Positions 17,845 to 26,121 of a DNA stretch of 64,000 nucleotides are shown here, piece after piece. The stretch is from Mesorhizobium neociceri. GTDB lineage: Bacteria; Pseudomonadota; Alphaproteobacteria; Rhizobiales; Rhizobiaceae. The notes under the pieces are model-generated. The model had not been told where the DNA came from. It was given only the letters and a program-made list of their open reading frames with translations, and searched no databases. The translations under genes were made by a program, and so were the position numbers. The number at the start of each line of letters is the position of its first letter. The first letter of the stretch is position 1. The stretch is taken from NCBI RefSeq assembly GCF_013520985.1, contig NZ_JACDTY010000001.1, positions 186,001-250,000 of the forward strand. Reading direction: 5' to 3'.

Positions 17845-19251
17845 CTACTCCCGGCAGAGCGGCAGCACGACCATCGCCGTGAGCCCGCCTTCCGGCCTAT
17901 TGTGAAGGGTGATATCGCCGCCATGCGCGCGCGCCACGGTTCTTGCGCTGGCAAGGCCGAGGCCGCTGCCGCCGGTTGACCGGTTGCGCGAAGATTCCAG
18001 CCGGTAAAACGGTTCGAAGACGCGCTCGAGTTCGGCTATGGGAAGGCCCGGTCCGCGGTCGGCAACCTCGATGAGAACCTGGTCGTTGTCGCGTCGCAGT
18101 GTCACTTCGGCGCCGTCGGCATAGCGAACCGCGTTTTCGACCAGGTTGACGAAGAGTGCCCGTGAACCAGCCACGTCGGCATCGACCGTGGCGTCGGCGC
18201 CGGGCTGCATGACGACACGGGCGCCGCGATCGGCCATCTCGTCGACCACGCTTTCGACCAGCGTGCGCAGGTCGAGGCGCTGGCGGCGCACAGGCTGCGT
18301 GCCATCGCGCACGAAGCCCAGCGTGCTGCGGATGCGGTCGGTCATCTCCTTGATCTCGGCCTCCGCCGCCTGTTTCATGCCGGAAGGCGCGTCCTCGAGC
18401 AGCAGGGTCAGCCGCATCAGCGGCGTGCGCAAATCATGCGCAATTGCCGCCACCATCGTCGTGCGGTCGTCGACATAGCGTTTGAGCCTGGCCTGCATGG
18501 TGTTGAAAGCGACCACCGCCGCAGCAATCTCCGGCGGTCCCTTGATCGGCACAAGCGGCGGCACGGTCGGATCGCGGCCGAGCCGTTCGGCAGCGGCCGA
18601 AAACAGATTGACGGGTGCTGCAATCCGCCGCGAAATGATCCAGGCCAGCGGTGCTGCGATCAGCAACGTGCCGGCCAGCATCAGCAGGGATTGCCGTTGC
18701 CACGGCTCGATCGTGCCGCCGGTCGTAGCGGCCACCTGCCATCGGCCGTCGGGCAGGCGAAGTGCTGCCGTGAAGCCGCCGATGACCAGATCCGAGCGGC
18801 GGCTCTCATCCCCGGCTTTCGCCTCGAAGGGTTTGGCCGTTCGCCCGGGTTTGAGGCCCTCAAGCTGCTTCTGGTAATAGAATTGCGGCGGCCGGGATAT
18901 GACCATCCGAACCTGTTGCTCATCGACGCCGAGACGCGCTGCAAGCCCGGCGCGCACTTCGAGGTCGCGCACATCCTGATCGGCTTCGGCGGGAGGCTCG
19001 CCAACCGACACCTTCAATTGCGGCGACTGGCTTCGTCCCGAAGCCAGTGCGTCGGCAATCTCGCTCAGCTGGTGGATTCGCGGTTCGGGCAGACGCACCA
19101 GAAAAACGCTGACGAGGTTGAGCGCCTGGGCGCACAGAACGGCACCCAGCGTGACGGCAAAGATGCGCAGGAACAGCGGCAGGCCGCGCCGTACCGCCGG
19201 TGGCGGGACGCTTTCGGCCTTTATCGGCGGTCGCCCTTGTGCGTCGTTCAT
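17845..19251 (-). CDS. Sensor histidine kinase (EnvZ-like)
   Basis: 468-residue inner-membrane kinase. TM1 lies near residues 24-53, a periplasmic sensor region runs to about 187, TM2 spans 188-206 and a HAMP domain follows to about 259. The dimerisation/phosphoacceptor box is AIAHDLRTPLMRL with H272. The ATPase domain shows the N-box (NLVENAVRYADG), G1 (VADRGPG) and G2 (GGSGLGL). It is divergent from its likely partner at 19419 rather than co-directional, with a 167-nt shared promoter space. The signal is unknown. Confidence 0.93.
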   Translation of the reverse strand: MNDAQGRPPIKAESVPPPAVRRGLPLFLRIFAVTLGAVLCAQALNLVSVFLVRLPEPRIHQLSEIADALASGRSQSPQLKVSVGEPPAEADQDVRDLEVRAGLAARLGVDEQQVRMVISRPPQFYYQKQLEGLKPGRTAKPFEAKAGDESRRSDLVIGGFTAALRLPDGRWQVAATTGGTIEPWQRQSLLMLAGTLLIAAPLAWIISRRIAAPVNLFSAAAERLGRDPTVPPLVPIKGPPEIAAAVVAFNTMQARLKRYVDDRTTMVAAIAHDLRTPLMRLTLLLEDAPSGMKQAAEAEIKEMTDRIRSTLGFVRDGTQPVRRQRLDLRTLVESVVDEMADRGARVVMQPGADATVDADVAGSRALFVNLVENAVRYADGAEVTLRRDNDQVLIEVADRGPGLPIAELERVFEPFYRLESSRNRSTGGSGLGLASARTVARAHGGDITLHNRPEGGLTAMVVLPLCRE

Positions 19252-19378
19252 TCTCTACCCCGGTGCCGCTCCAACGGCTCAATCCTGCCACCACCTCGTC
19301 CCTTCGACGAGTTTTGTTTCCACGGCGTTTCAGGCGATTGCCGCCCTTGGCGGCGGCAGCGTTTCACGACCGAAAACC

Positions 19379-19400
19379 CGGAAACATTCCAAACACATTT
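19379..19400 (+). promoter_or_regulatory. 11-bp direct repeats before the response-regulator gene (candidate self-binding site)
   Basis: Two consecutive 11-mers, CGGAAACATTC and CAAACACATTT, end 18 nt before the response-regulator start. The block CGGAAACATT recurs upstream of the secreted-protein gene at 20283. OmpR-family regulators bind direct repeats of 10-11 bp, so autoregulation is a reasonable inference. Confidence 0.55.
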
Positions 19401-19418
19401 GAATGCAATTGAGATGCC

Positions 19419-20141
19419 ATGATGACCGCGACCCAGGACGAAGGGCCACTGGCCACCTTGCTCGTCGTTGACGACGATGTCGGGATACGTTCGCTGCTGG
19501 CCACCAATCTGGGGGCGCGGGGCTATCAGGTCACCACCGCCGCCAACGCTGCCGAAATGCGGCGCGTGTTGGCCAGGCAGACTGTCGATGTGGTGATCCT
19601 GGACGTCATGATGCCGGGCGAGGACGGTCTGTCGGCGTGCCGGCGCCTGGAGGAAAGCGGCGGCCCGCCGGTCATCCTGCTCAGCGCGCTGGGCGAGGAA
19701 ACCGACCGCATCATCGGGCTGGAGCACGGCGCCGATCGCTATTTGCCGAAACCGTGCAGCGCGCAGGAAATCCTGGCGCATGTGCGCACGGTTCTGCGCC
19801 GGCAGAACAGGCAGGACGAGCAACCGCGCACGCTGTTCTTTGCGGGCTACCGTGTCGATCTCGACACGCATGAGCTGTTCAACGCCAAGGGGGTGCTGAT
19901 CGACCTTTCCGACGGCGAGTTTCAGGTGTTGCGGGTGTTCATGGAACGCTCGCGGCGCGTCCTCTCCCGCAACGACCTGCTCATAGCCGCACGCGGGTCG
20001 GACAGCGAAGCTTTCGACCGGGCAATCGATGTCCAGGTCAGCAGGCTTCGACGCAAGCTGAAGGCGGGAGAGGACAGCCTGATCCGAACGGTACGCAATG
20101 AAGGCTATATGTTCGTGCCGAAAGTGACCACGACGCAATAG
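19419..20141 (+). CDS. OmpR-family response regulator
   Basis: 240-residue two-component regulator. The receiver domain has acidic D18-D20, phospho-acceptor D62 (VVILDVMMPGEDG), S89 and K111 (YLPKP). The C-terminal winged-helix DNA-binding domain ends with the typical DVQVSRLRRKL and RTVRNEGYMF. It pairs with the divergent kinase at 17845-19251. The same 10-bp block lies before this gene and before the small secreted protein at 20350, which suggests both are targets. It resembles OmpR/TorR-like regulators rather than PhoB. Confidence 0.94.
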   Translation: MMTATQDEGPLATLLVVDDDVGIRSLLATNLGARGYQVTTAANAAEMRRVLARQTVDVVILDVMMPGEDGLSACRRLEESGGPPVILLSALGEETDRIIGLEHGADRYLPKPCSAQEILAHVRTVLRRQNRQDEQPRTLFFAGYRVDLDTHELFNAKGVLIDLSDGEFQVLRVFMERSRRVLSRNDLLIAARGSDSEAFDRAIDVQVSRLRRKLKAGEDSLIRTVRNEGYMFVPKVTTTQ

Positions 20142-20271
20142 AAGGTGAGACGCTTCACCATCGACTTTGACGGGCCAGGCAAGCCAAGTGCCTCACGGCG
20201 CTCGCGGCTGCTTTTGCCGGTCGCGTATTCCGTGACCAAAAGCCGGCCATCGCTCGGCGGCATGAAATCAT

Positions 20272-20304
20272 CCGGCAATATGCGGAAACATTGCGGAAAC
20301 GTGG
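20272..20304 (+). promoter_or_regulatory. Three tandem 11-bp repeats upstream of the secreted-protein gene
   Basis: CCGGCAATATG, CGGAAACATTG and CGGAAACGTGG follow one another without gaps, 45 nt upstream of the 20350 start. The second and third match the site at 19379-19389 (shared CGGAAACATT). This is the layout expected for a response-regulator dimer site. Confidence 0.55.
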
Positions 20305-20349
20305 TGTTCCTAGCGTCTGCTCATCGCAAACGCGAAGGAACAAACCATC

Positions 20350-20916
20350 ATGCGATCCCTTGTTGTTGCCATCGCTCTGACCACGGCTTCGATCGCCTGC
20401 CCGACCTTGGCCGGCGACAGGTCGGCGGCAGTCGTTGCCGCTGGTGATGAAGCCGACATCGGCAAAATCCCGCGTTTCGACAAGGCCGGTTCCGACGGGG
20501 CCGGCTCCGACTGGGACCGCGCCAAGGAGTACGACGACGGAGCGAAGGACCGGGACGAGGCGAAGCAAAAACCTCATGCCGAACAGGCCGGCAAACCAGA
20601 TGCTTTCGAGCTGGCTGCGCGGCTTTCCGCTGTCGAGACGCGCATCGGCATCAGGGCAGGGCAGCTCGATGCCTGGCGCGACTACACGGCCAGCCTGCAA
20701 AGCGTGCTGGCGTCGCCGCGCAGATCCGATGACGGGCAGGGGGCTGGCGAAACCCATGGGCCGAAGGATCCGTTCGACCGCGAACAGAAGCTGGCCGACG
20801 CCGAGATCGAAAAGGCCGCGGCGGCTGCGAAGCTGAAATCGGCAATCGCGACGCTGCGCACCGTGCTGTCCCAGCAGCAACTGGACCTTGTTGCCTCGAT
20901 GAACCGTCGAGAATGA
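20350..20916 (+). CDS. Hypothetical secreted protein with charged helical C-terminus
   Basis: 188 residues. A Sec signal peptide (MRSLVVAIALTTASIACPTLA, cleavage near residue 21) is followed by an acidic Gly/Asp-rich linker and a helical region (ELAARLSAVETRIGIRAGQL, then DAWRDYTASL). The C-terminal stretch (AEIEKAAAAAKLKSAIATL) looks coiled-coil. The region LDAWRDY plus a later LSQQQLDLV echoes small periplasmic Spy/CpxP-like (LTxxQ) proteins, but this is tentative. Direct repeats upstream suggest control by the adjacent two-component system, which would fit an envelope-stress role. Confidence 0.75.
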   Translation: MRSLVVAIALTTASIACPTLAGDRSAAVVAAGDEADIGKIPRFDKAGSDGAGSDWDRAKEYDDGAKDRDEAKQKPHAEQAGKPDAFELAARLSAVETRIGIRAGQLDAWRDYTASLQSVLASPRRSDDGQGAGETHGPKDPFDREQKLADAEIEKAAAAAKLKSAIATLRTVLSQQQLDLVASMNRRE

Positions 20917-21125
20917 CACTCTCCTCGCGATGGTTCAACGAGCAAGCGGCGGCCCCGATCGCCCGGAGCTCAACCCCGAGCCGGGCCCGCCAAGGGGCCG
21001 GATCCGCCGCGCCGGCCAGTCTTGTCGAGGGGACCTTTCGACAGGGCTGGCCGGCTGTCCTTTCCGATCAACAAAGCTACCAGTGGCGCTGCTTCCGTGG
21101 CCGCGCCGATCATGACGGGATCTCC

Positions 21126-21704
21126 ATGAAAAAAGCCGCCGCCGACACATTGTTTTTCCTGCGCGCCTGGATGGCAAATCCGCTGCGTGTCGCCGCGATG
21201 GCCCCGTCCGGCACGGCGCTCGCCAGCCTGATGACGTCCGAAATCGACGCCTCCACCGGCGTTGTCATCGAACTCGGACCGGGCACCGGCTCGTTCACCC
21301 GAGCCTTGCTGGCCCGCGGCGTCTCGGAGAAGAATCTTACGCTCGTCGAGGTCGGCTCGAATTTCGCATGTATGCTCGGCCTGCGGTTTCCCAAGGCGCA
21401 TATCCTGTGCGTGGATGCCGCCGATCTCAGCGCCGTCGACACCTGGCGCAACGGCAAGGTCGGCGCGGTCGTCAGCGGTCTGCCGCTGCTGTCGATGCCG
21501 ACGGCAAAGGTCATCGCCATTCTCGCCGGCGCCTTCTCGCACATGAAAGAGGGCGGTGCGTTCTACCAGTTCACTTACGGGCCGCGCTGCCCGGTCCCGG
21601 CCGCGATACTGGATCAGCTCGGGCTGCGGGCGACCCGCATCGGCAGGACGCTGCGCAACATCCCTCCAGCCGCTGTTTATCGCATCTCCAGAGAGAGCCA
21701 ATAA
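21126..21704 (+). CDS. PmtA-like phospholipid N-methyltransferase
   Basis: 192-residue SAM methyltransferase. Motif I is VIELGPGTGSFTRALL, followed by the PmtA-family elements VSGLPLLSMPTAKV and FYQFTYGPRCPVP. The family methylates phosphatidylethanolamine on the way to phosphatidylcholine at the inner membrane; it also resembles KsgA-like enzymes in fold. MKKAAADTLFFLRAW is the start, since the family begins with such a helix; the upstream frame is not similar. It lies between the secreted protein and the BamA paralogue. Substrate assignment is by family similarity. Confidence 0.83.
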   Translation: MKKAAADTLFFLRAWMANPLRVAAMAPSGTALASLMTSEIDASTGVVIELGPGTGSFTRALLARGVSEKNLTLVEVGSNFACMLGLRFPKAHILCVDAADLSAVDTWRNGKVGAVVSGLPLLSMPTAKVIAILAGAFSHMKEGGAFYQFTYGPRCPVPAAILDQLGLRATRIGRTLRNIPPAAVYRISRESQ

Positions 21705-21824
21705 TTACCGGATGATCGTGGGCCTTGCGGCTTGGCGCCTCGCTGGAGGCGGCCGGCCTGGAAACATGCCGGAAATATTCGCTGCCTAGGAAACGGCAGC
21801 CCCACCAACCCGGATTCCTCAGAC

Positions 21825-24242
21825 ATGCAGTTGGCTTCCCGTAGCACGTCGGTCTTTCACAACCGGCGAGCGCCGAAAAATTCTGCTCCGCGACCGCGAC
21901 CTGCACACAAGCCTCAACAATTGCTCAGCCTGCTGTTCGCCCTTTTGGTGACGGCCCTGGTTGCCGTCGGCAATGCGCACGCCGCCATGGTCTCGCGCAT
22001 CGAGGTCACCGGCAATCAGCGTGTCGATGCCGACGCCATCCGCAACTATCTGCCGATCAAGCCCGGCAAGGAATTCTCCGGCAACGATATCGACGATGCG
22101 GTCAAGGCGCTGTTCGGGATGGGGCTGTTTTCCGATGTCGAGATCAACCAGGTCGGATCCGCGCTGGTCGTCAACGTTTCCGAATACAAGGTGGTCAACC
22201 AGGTCCTGTTCCAGGGCAACAAAAAGCTCAAGGACGCGCAGCTCGCCATGGGCGTCCAGCTGAAGCCACGCGGTGTCTTCTCGCAAGCGGCACTCGACGC
22301 CGACGTCGAGGCGGTCAAGACCGCCTACAGGAAAATCGGTCGCGACGACGCGACGGTGACGTCGCAGATCATGGATCTCGGCGAGAACCGCGTGAACGTC
22401 GTTTTCAACATCAATGAGGGCGACCGCACCCAGATCACGGCCATAAACTTCGTCGGCAACAGCGCCTATTCGGGCCGCCGTCTGTCCGACGTCATCACCA
22501 CCAGACGCACGTCCTATCTGTCGTTCCTGTTGCGCGACGATGTCTATGACGAGGACAAGTTGCGCGCCGACCAGGAACTGTTGCGCCGCTTCTACTACAG
22601 TCACGGCTATGCCGACTTCCAGGTTGTCTCCGCGGTCGGCGAGCTCGACGAGACCACCAACAAATACACGATCACGATCACCGTCCAGGAGGGCGAGCGC
22701 TACCGCTTCGGCGACGTCAGCGTCGACAGCACGATCCCGGGGGTCGACGGCCAGGCGCTGGGCTCGGTGGTCGAAACCCGCAAGGGCGACATCTACAATG
22801 CCAAGAATGTCGAGGACACCATCATCGCGCTGACCGAGCACGTGGCCGGCGTCGGCTATCCCTTCGCGCAGGTGACGCCGCGCGGCGCCCGCAATTTCGA
22901 CGACCACACCATCTCGGTCGTCTACACGATCGACCAGGGCACCAAGGCCTATATCGAGCGCATCGAGATCCGCGGCAATGAGCGGACGCGCGACTACATC
23001 GTTCGCCGTGAATTCGACGTCAGCGAAGGCGACGCCTTCAACCAGGTCCTCATTCAGCGCGCAAAGAAGCGGCTGGAGGCGCTCGACTATTTCGAGAAGG
23101 TCGATATATCGGCCGTGCCGGGATCGGAGCCCGACCAGGTCGTGGTGGTGGTCGACCTGGTCGAGAAAGCCAGCGGCGAGTTCTCGATCGGCGCCGGCTA
23201 TTCGACCGGCGCCACACCGGGCCCGACGGTGGAAGGTTCGGTCACCGAGCGCAATTTCCTCGGCCGCGGCCAGTTCATCAAACTGTCGGCGTCCGGCGGC
23301 ACCACCTCACAGAACTACAATCTTTCCTTCACCGAACCCTATTTTCTCGGGCGGCGCCTTGCGGCCGGTTTCGACATCTACCGGTCGACGAGCGACTTCA
23401 CCAACTACACCGCCACCTCGACAGGCGCGACCGTGCGGCTTGGCGTTCCGATAACCAACGGCCTGTCGACCCAGCTGGCCTACAACATCGAGCAGGAAGA
23501 ATACGGATACTCCGACACCTGCGACACCACCGACGACCCGGCCAGCCCTGATGTCGACTGCGACGTATCCCAGGCGATCCGCCAGGGCGTTGCGGAAGGC
23601 GCCTGGATCAAGTCGTCGGTGAGCGCGGGCCTCGTCTACAACAGTGTCGACGACATGAAGAACCCGCATGAGGGTCTCTATGCCAGCGCAACAGCCGAAG
23701 TCGCCGGTCTTGGCGGCGATGCGAAGTTCTTCAAATTCACCACGCGCGCCACGGTCTATCAAACTCTGTCGGACCAGATGGATCTGGTCGGGCTTGTGTC
23801 GGCCGGGGCAGGGCACATCGAGGGCTACGGCGGCGACGGCTTGCGCGTCTTCGACCACTTCCAGGGCAACGACAAGATGATCCGCGGCTTCGCCTATGGC
23901 GGCATCGGCCCGGTCGACTCCGACGGCGCCGGTGACCATCTTGGCGGCACCACTTATTTCAACGCTTCGGCGGAAGCGCAGTTTCCGCTGCCGGTCATCC
24001 CGGAAAGCTTTGGCCTGCGCGGTGCGGTGTTCGCCGATGCGGCGACGCTCTATGGCAGTGAGGTCGATCCGGCCCTGGTCGACGCCTCCACCACCGGCAT
24101 GCAATGGCGGGCTTCCGTCGGCCTCAGCCTGATGTGGGCCTCACCCTTCGGCCCGATCCGCATCGACTATGCGATGCCGGTGAAGAAAGAGGCGAGCGAC
24201 GACGTGCAGGAGTTCAACTTCGGCCTCGCCACACGCTTCTGA
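21825..24242 (+). CDS. bamA: BamA/Omp85 outer-membrane assembly factor (probable paralogue)
   Basis: 805 residues. A long n-region signal peptide (cleavage near GNAHA-AM) precedes five POTRA domains (VSRIEVTGNQRVDADAIRNY begins the first) and a 16-strand beta-barrel. The barrel keeps the L6 motif region IRGF (MIRGFAYGGIGPV) and ends LATRF, the aromatic C-terminal signal for outer-membrane insertion. Length is normal for BamA. The usual neighbours (rseP, lpxD, fabZ, lpxA) are absent, so this is likely a second copy rather than the housekeeping one. It is the last gene of the segment bounded by uxuA repeats. Confidence 0.92.
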   Translation: MQLASRSTSVFHNRRAPKNSAPRPRPAHKPQQLLSLLFALLVTALVAVGNAHAAMVSRIEVTGNQRVDADAIRNYLPIKPGKEFSGNDIDDAVKALFGMGLFSDVEINQVGSALVVNVSEYKVVNQVLFQGNKKLKDAQLAMGVQLKPRGVFSQAALDADVEAVKTAYRKIGRDDATVTSQIMDLGENRVNVVFNINEGDRTQITAINFVGNSAYSGRRLSDVITTRRTSYLSFLLRDDVYDEDKLRADQELLRRFYYSHGYADFQVVSAVGELDETTNKYTITITVQEGERYRFGDVSVDSTIPGVDGQALGSVVETRKGDIYNAKNVEDTIIALTEHVAGVGYPFAQVTPRGARNFDDHTISVVYTIDQGTKAYIERIEIRGNERTRDYIVRREFDVSEGDAFNQVLIQRAKKRLEALDYFEKVDISAVPGSEPDQVVVVVDLVEKASGEFSIGAGYSTGATPGPTVEGSVTERNFLGRGQFIKLSASGGTTSQNYNLSFTEPYFLGRRLAAGFDIYRSTSDFTNYTATSTGATVRLGVPITNGLSTQLAYNIEQEEYGYSDTCDTTDDPASPDVDCDVSQAIRQGVAEGAWIKSSVSAGLVYNSVDDMKNPHEGLYASATAEVAGLGGDAKFFKFTTRATVYQTLSDQMDLVGLVSAGAGHIEGYGGDGLRVFDHFQGNDKMIRGFAYGGIGPVDSDGAGDHLGGTTYFNASAEAQFPLPVIPESFGLRGAVFADAATLYGSEVDPALVDASTTGMQWRASVGLSLMWASPFGPIRIDYAMPVKKEASDDVQEFNFGLATRF

Positions 24243-24504
24243 CGCGCCGGATACAAATTGGGACAAACCGGACATACCCATCGGACAAACTGCTGGTAGC
24301 TAGCTCCCTGACGGCGAACCGACATGGAGCCGCGATTGAATTGGTCCGGTTGGGTGAAGTTGGCAAGGATCAGCGCCTGGGGCGAGCCGCGTCGCGGCCT
24401 CGTCGAAACCTGAATTCTCCAACACTGCCAATTCGGTCCTCAGTTTTCCGGGCGGCAGGCATCTGCTCAATTTGAGACTTTCAGTCGATGTAACCCCCAC
24501 ATCG
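24243..24504. other. Non-coding stretch between the BamA gene and the uxuA fragment
   Basis: No frame here has a recognisable product, a good start and a ribosome binding site. The short open frames on both strands look accidental. It contains the right-hand end of the islet before the uxuA-derived sequence begins. Confidence 0.6.
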
Positions 24505-24635
24505 GGCCATCTGCTCGCCGACGATATCGGCAAGACAAGGATCAATCCCGGCTACTCGCCGATCGGCCGCCTGAAGGGCCTCGCCGAACTGCGCGGCATC
24601 ATGCGCGCCGTGGAGACATTCGGGCTGGCTTGAAG
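24505..24635 (+). pseudogene. uxuA: uxuA 3' fragment (131-bp direct repeat, copy 2)
   Basis: Matches 15262-15392 base for base except two positions: a T/C difference in the CTACTCGC-T/C-GATCGG block and an A/G difference in CTGAA-A/G-GGCCTC. It encodes only the last 42 or so residues of mannonate dehydratase, ending in the same TGA at 24631-24633, and has no promoter or start. It ends 16 nt before the stop codon of the convergent phnM-like gene. It is best read as the trace of an insertion or duplication at the uxuA 3' end. Confidence 0.9.
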
Positions 24636-24650
24636 GGACAAACTCTGCGT

Positions 24651-25817
24651 TCAATGCCAGCGCTGGCTGAGCGTGCCGTCGCTGTAGATCATGCGGCCGG
24701 CACGGAATGTCGCCCGCACCCGCGCCACCGGCCGGCGATCGGCAACGACGAGATCGGCGAGCAGTCCCGGCTCGATGGCGCCGCGATCGGCAAGGCCTAG
24801 CGCTGTCGCCGGGTTGGTGCTGGTCAGCGCTGCCGCTGTCACCAGGCCGCCGTCGCGCAGCTCAGACAGGCCAAGCACCGCCGGCAGGATCGAGGCCGGG
24901 TGATAGTCGCTGGCCAGCATGTCGAGCAGCCCCGCCTCATAAGCCTGCCGTGCCGACAGATTGCCGGAATAGGATTGGCCGCGCAGCGCATTGGGCGCGC
25001 CCATCACGGTGTGCATGCCAAGCCTCCTGGCTTCCTTAGCCGCTTCCAGCGTCACCGGGAATTCGCTCAGTGTGGCGCCCAGGCCATGCACCAGTTCCGC
25101 CTTTTCCAGCGTGTCGTCGTCATGCGAGGCAAGCGCCACTCCATTAGCCTGTGCGCGCGCCGACAGGTCCTGCAATGCGTTGAGCACATCGCCCTGGCCT
25201 TCGCGGCCCGCGATGCGATGGCCGACGACCTCGGACGCCTGGGCAACCGACATGCCGCGCTCCTTGGCGATGCGGGCGATGTAAAGCTCGACATCGCGAT
25301 ACTGGCCTTGTCCGGGCGTGTGATCCATCAGCGAGATCAGATGCAGCCTGCCGGCATCCATCAGCTTCTGCAGCATGGCGATGGCCGGCGTGAAGGTCAC
25401 TTCGAAGCGGGCATGGATGCGGTGATCGACCAGCAAATGGTCCTTCATGCCGGCAATGGTGTCGATGATCGCCGACGTATGCTCTTCGGAGCGCGCCACG
25501 CCGCTGGTGATGCTGGCGCCGATGAAGGACAGCGCGGCATAGGCGGTGGTGACGCCGCAGGAGGCAAGCTTCTTGTCGAGTTCGGCAATGCCGATCTTCA
25601 TCGGCACATGCACGCCAAGGCGCGGTTCGACTTCCTGCTCGACCATGTCGCCATGCATGTCGATGAAGCCGGGGAGCAGCAGGCGGCCGCCGCCCGATAT
25701 GTCGGCATTCTCGACCGGCTCGTTTCGGATCTCGGCAATCCGGCCGTTTTCGATGCGGATGGCGCCGCTCGGGATGACGCGGTCGCGCAGGACAATTTCG
25801 AATTCATTTAGCCACAT
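24651..25817 (-). CDS. phnM: PhnM-like alpha-D-ribose 1-methylphosphonate 5-triphosphate diphosphatase
   Basis: 388-residue amidohydrolase. PhnM-type signatures are LLLPGFIDMHGDMVEQEVEP, LISLMDHTPGQGQY, ALASHDDDTLE, MGAPNALRGQSYSGNLSARQ and LASDYHPASIL. In the C-P lyase pathway PhnM removes pyrophosphate from ribose 1-methylphosphonate triphosphate. No other phn gene is nearby, so it may be a stray member, a paralogue with another phosphonate role, or belong to a distant regulon. It is convergent with the uxuA fragment. Confidence 0.88.
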   Translation of the reverse strand: MWLNEFEIVLRDRVIPSGAIRIENGRIAEIRNEPVENADISGGGRLLLPGFIDMHGDMVEQEVEPRLGVHVPMKIGIAELDKKLASCGVTTAYAALSFIGASITSGVARSEEHTSAIIDTIAGMKDHLLVDHRIHARFEVTFTPAIAMLQKLMDAGRLHLISLMDHTPGQGQYRDVELYIARIAKERGMSVAQASEVVGHRIAGREGQGDVLNALQDLSARAQANGVALASHDDDTLEKAELVHGLGATLSEFPVTLEAAKEARRLGMHTVMGAPNALRGQSYSGNLSARQAYEAGLLDMLASDYHPASILPAVLGLSELRDGGLVTAAALTSTNPATALGLADRGAIEPGLLADLVVADRRPVARVRATFRAGRMIYSDGTLSQRWH

Positions 25818-26121
25818 GCGATTTCTCTTCGAGGCGGGTCAGGACGGTTTTTCGGTCGACAAGACCAAGGGACAGGCGTCCCCATAACAGCTGCTTGTCC
25901 CCGAAAAATGACAGTCAGGGCACGCCTGGTGATTGACCTGAAAAGTCGCGGTTCATGAAGTTCACGGCCGCATTTCTTTTCAAGTCGGCTTCGGGTTTGT
26001 CACTCGATTGCCAGCTTGACAGAAAGCTGACAATGTATCATATCCAAAAAGCTGACTATGTATCATATTATTCCGCGCAGCGAGCAAGACCGGTAAAGCC
26101 GGCTGTCCCAGGGAGGCGATT
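25818..26121. other. Divergent intergenic region, phnM-like / aldonolactone oxidase
   Basis: No gene is seen in these 304 nt. The half next to the oxidase gene is AT-rich. It contains a TTGACA at 26016-26021 and the tandem 21-bp repeats described separately, so it probably holds the promoters for both flanking units. Confidence 0.6.
26023..26068 (+). repeat. Two tandem 21-bp repeats, 25-bp period (candidate operator)
   Basis: The block AAAGCTGAC-A/T-ATGTATCATAT occurs at 26023-26043 and 26048-26068 with one mismatch. The 25-bp spacing and promoter-proximal position suggest two regulator sites or a duplicated promoter element. The half-site TATCATA also occurs in the galactonate-locus operator at 50459. 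Confidence 0.7.

Noticed and set aside
15393..24504. Prophage or transposon interpretation of the islet
   Set aside because: No integrase, transposase, phage structural genes or terminal inverted repeats were seen; only the uxuA direct repeats support mobility.
24653..25811. Plus-strand frames opposite the phnM-like gene
   Set aside because: No similarity and no start signals; the minus strand encodes all PhnM motifs.
26023..26068. Possible CRISPR-like array
   Set aside because: Only two units with 4-nt gaps and no cas genes; fits an operator or promoter duplication.
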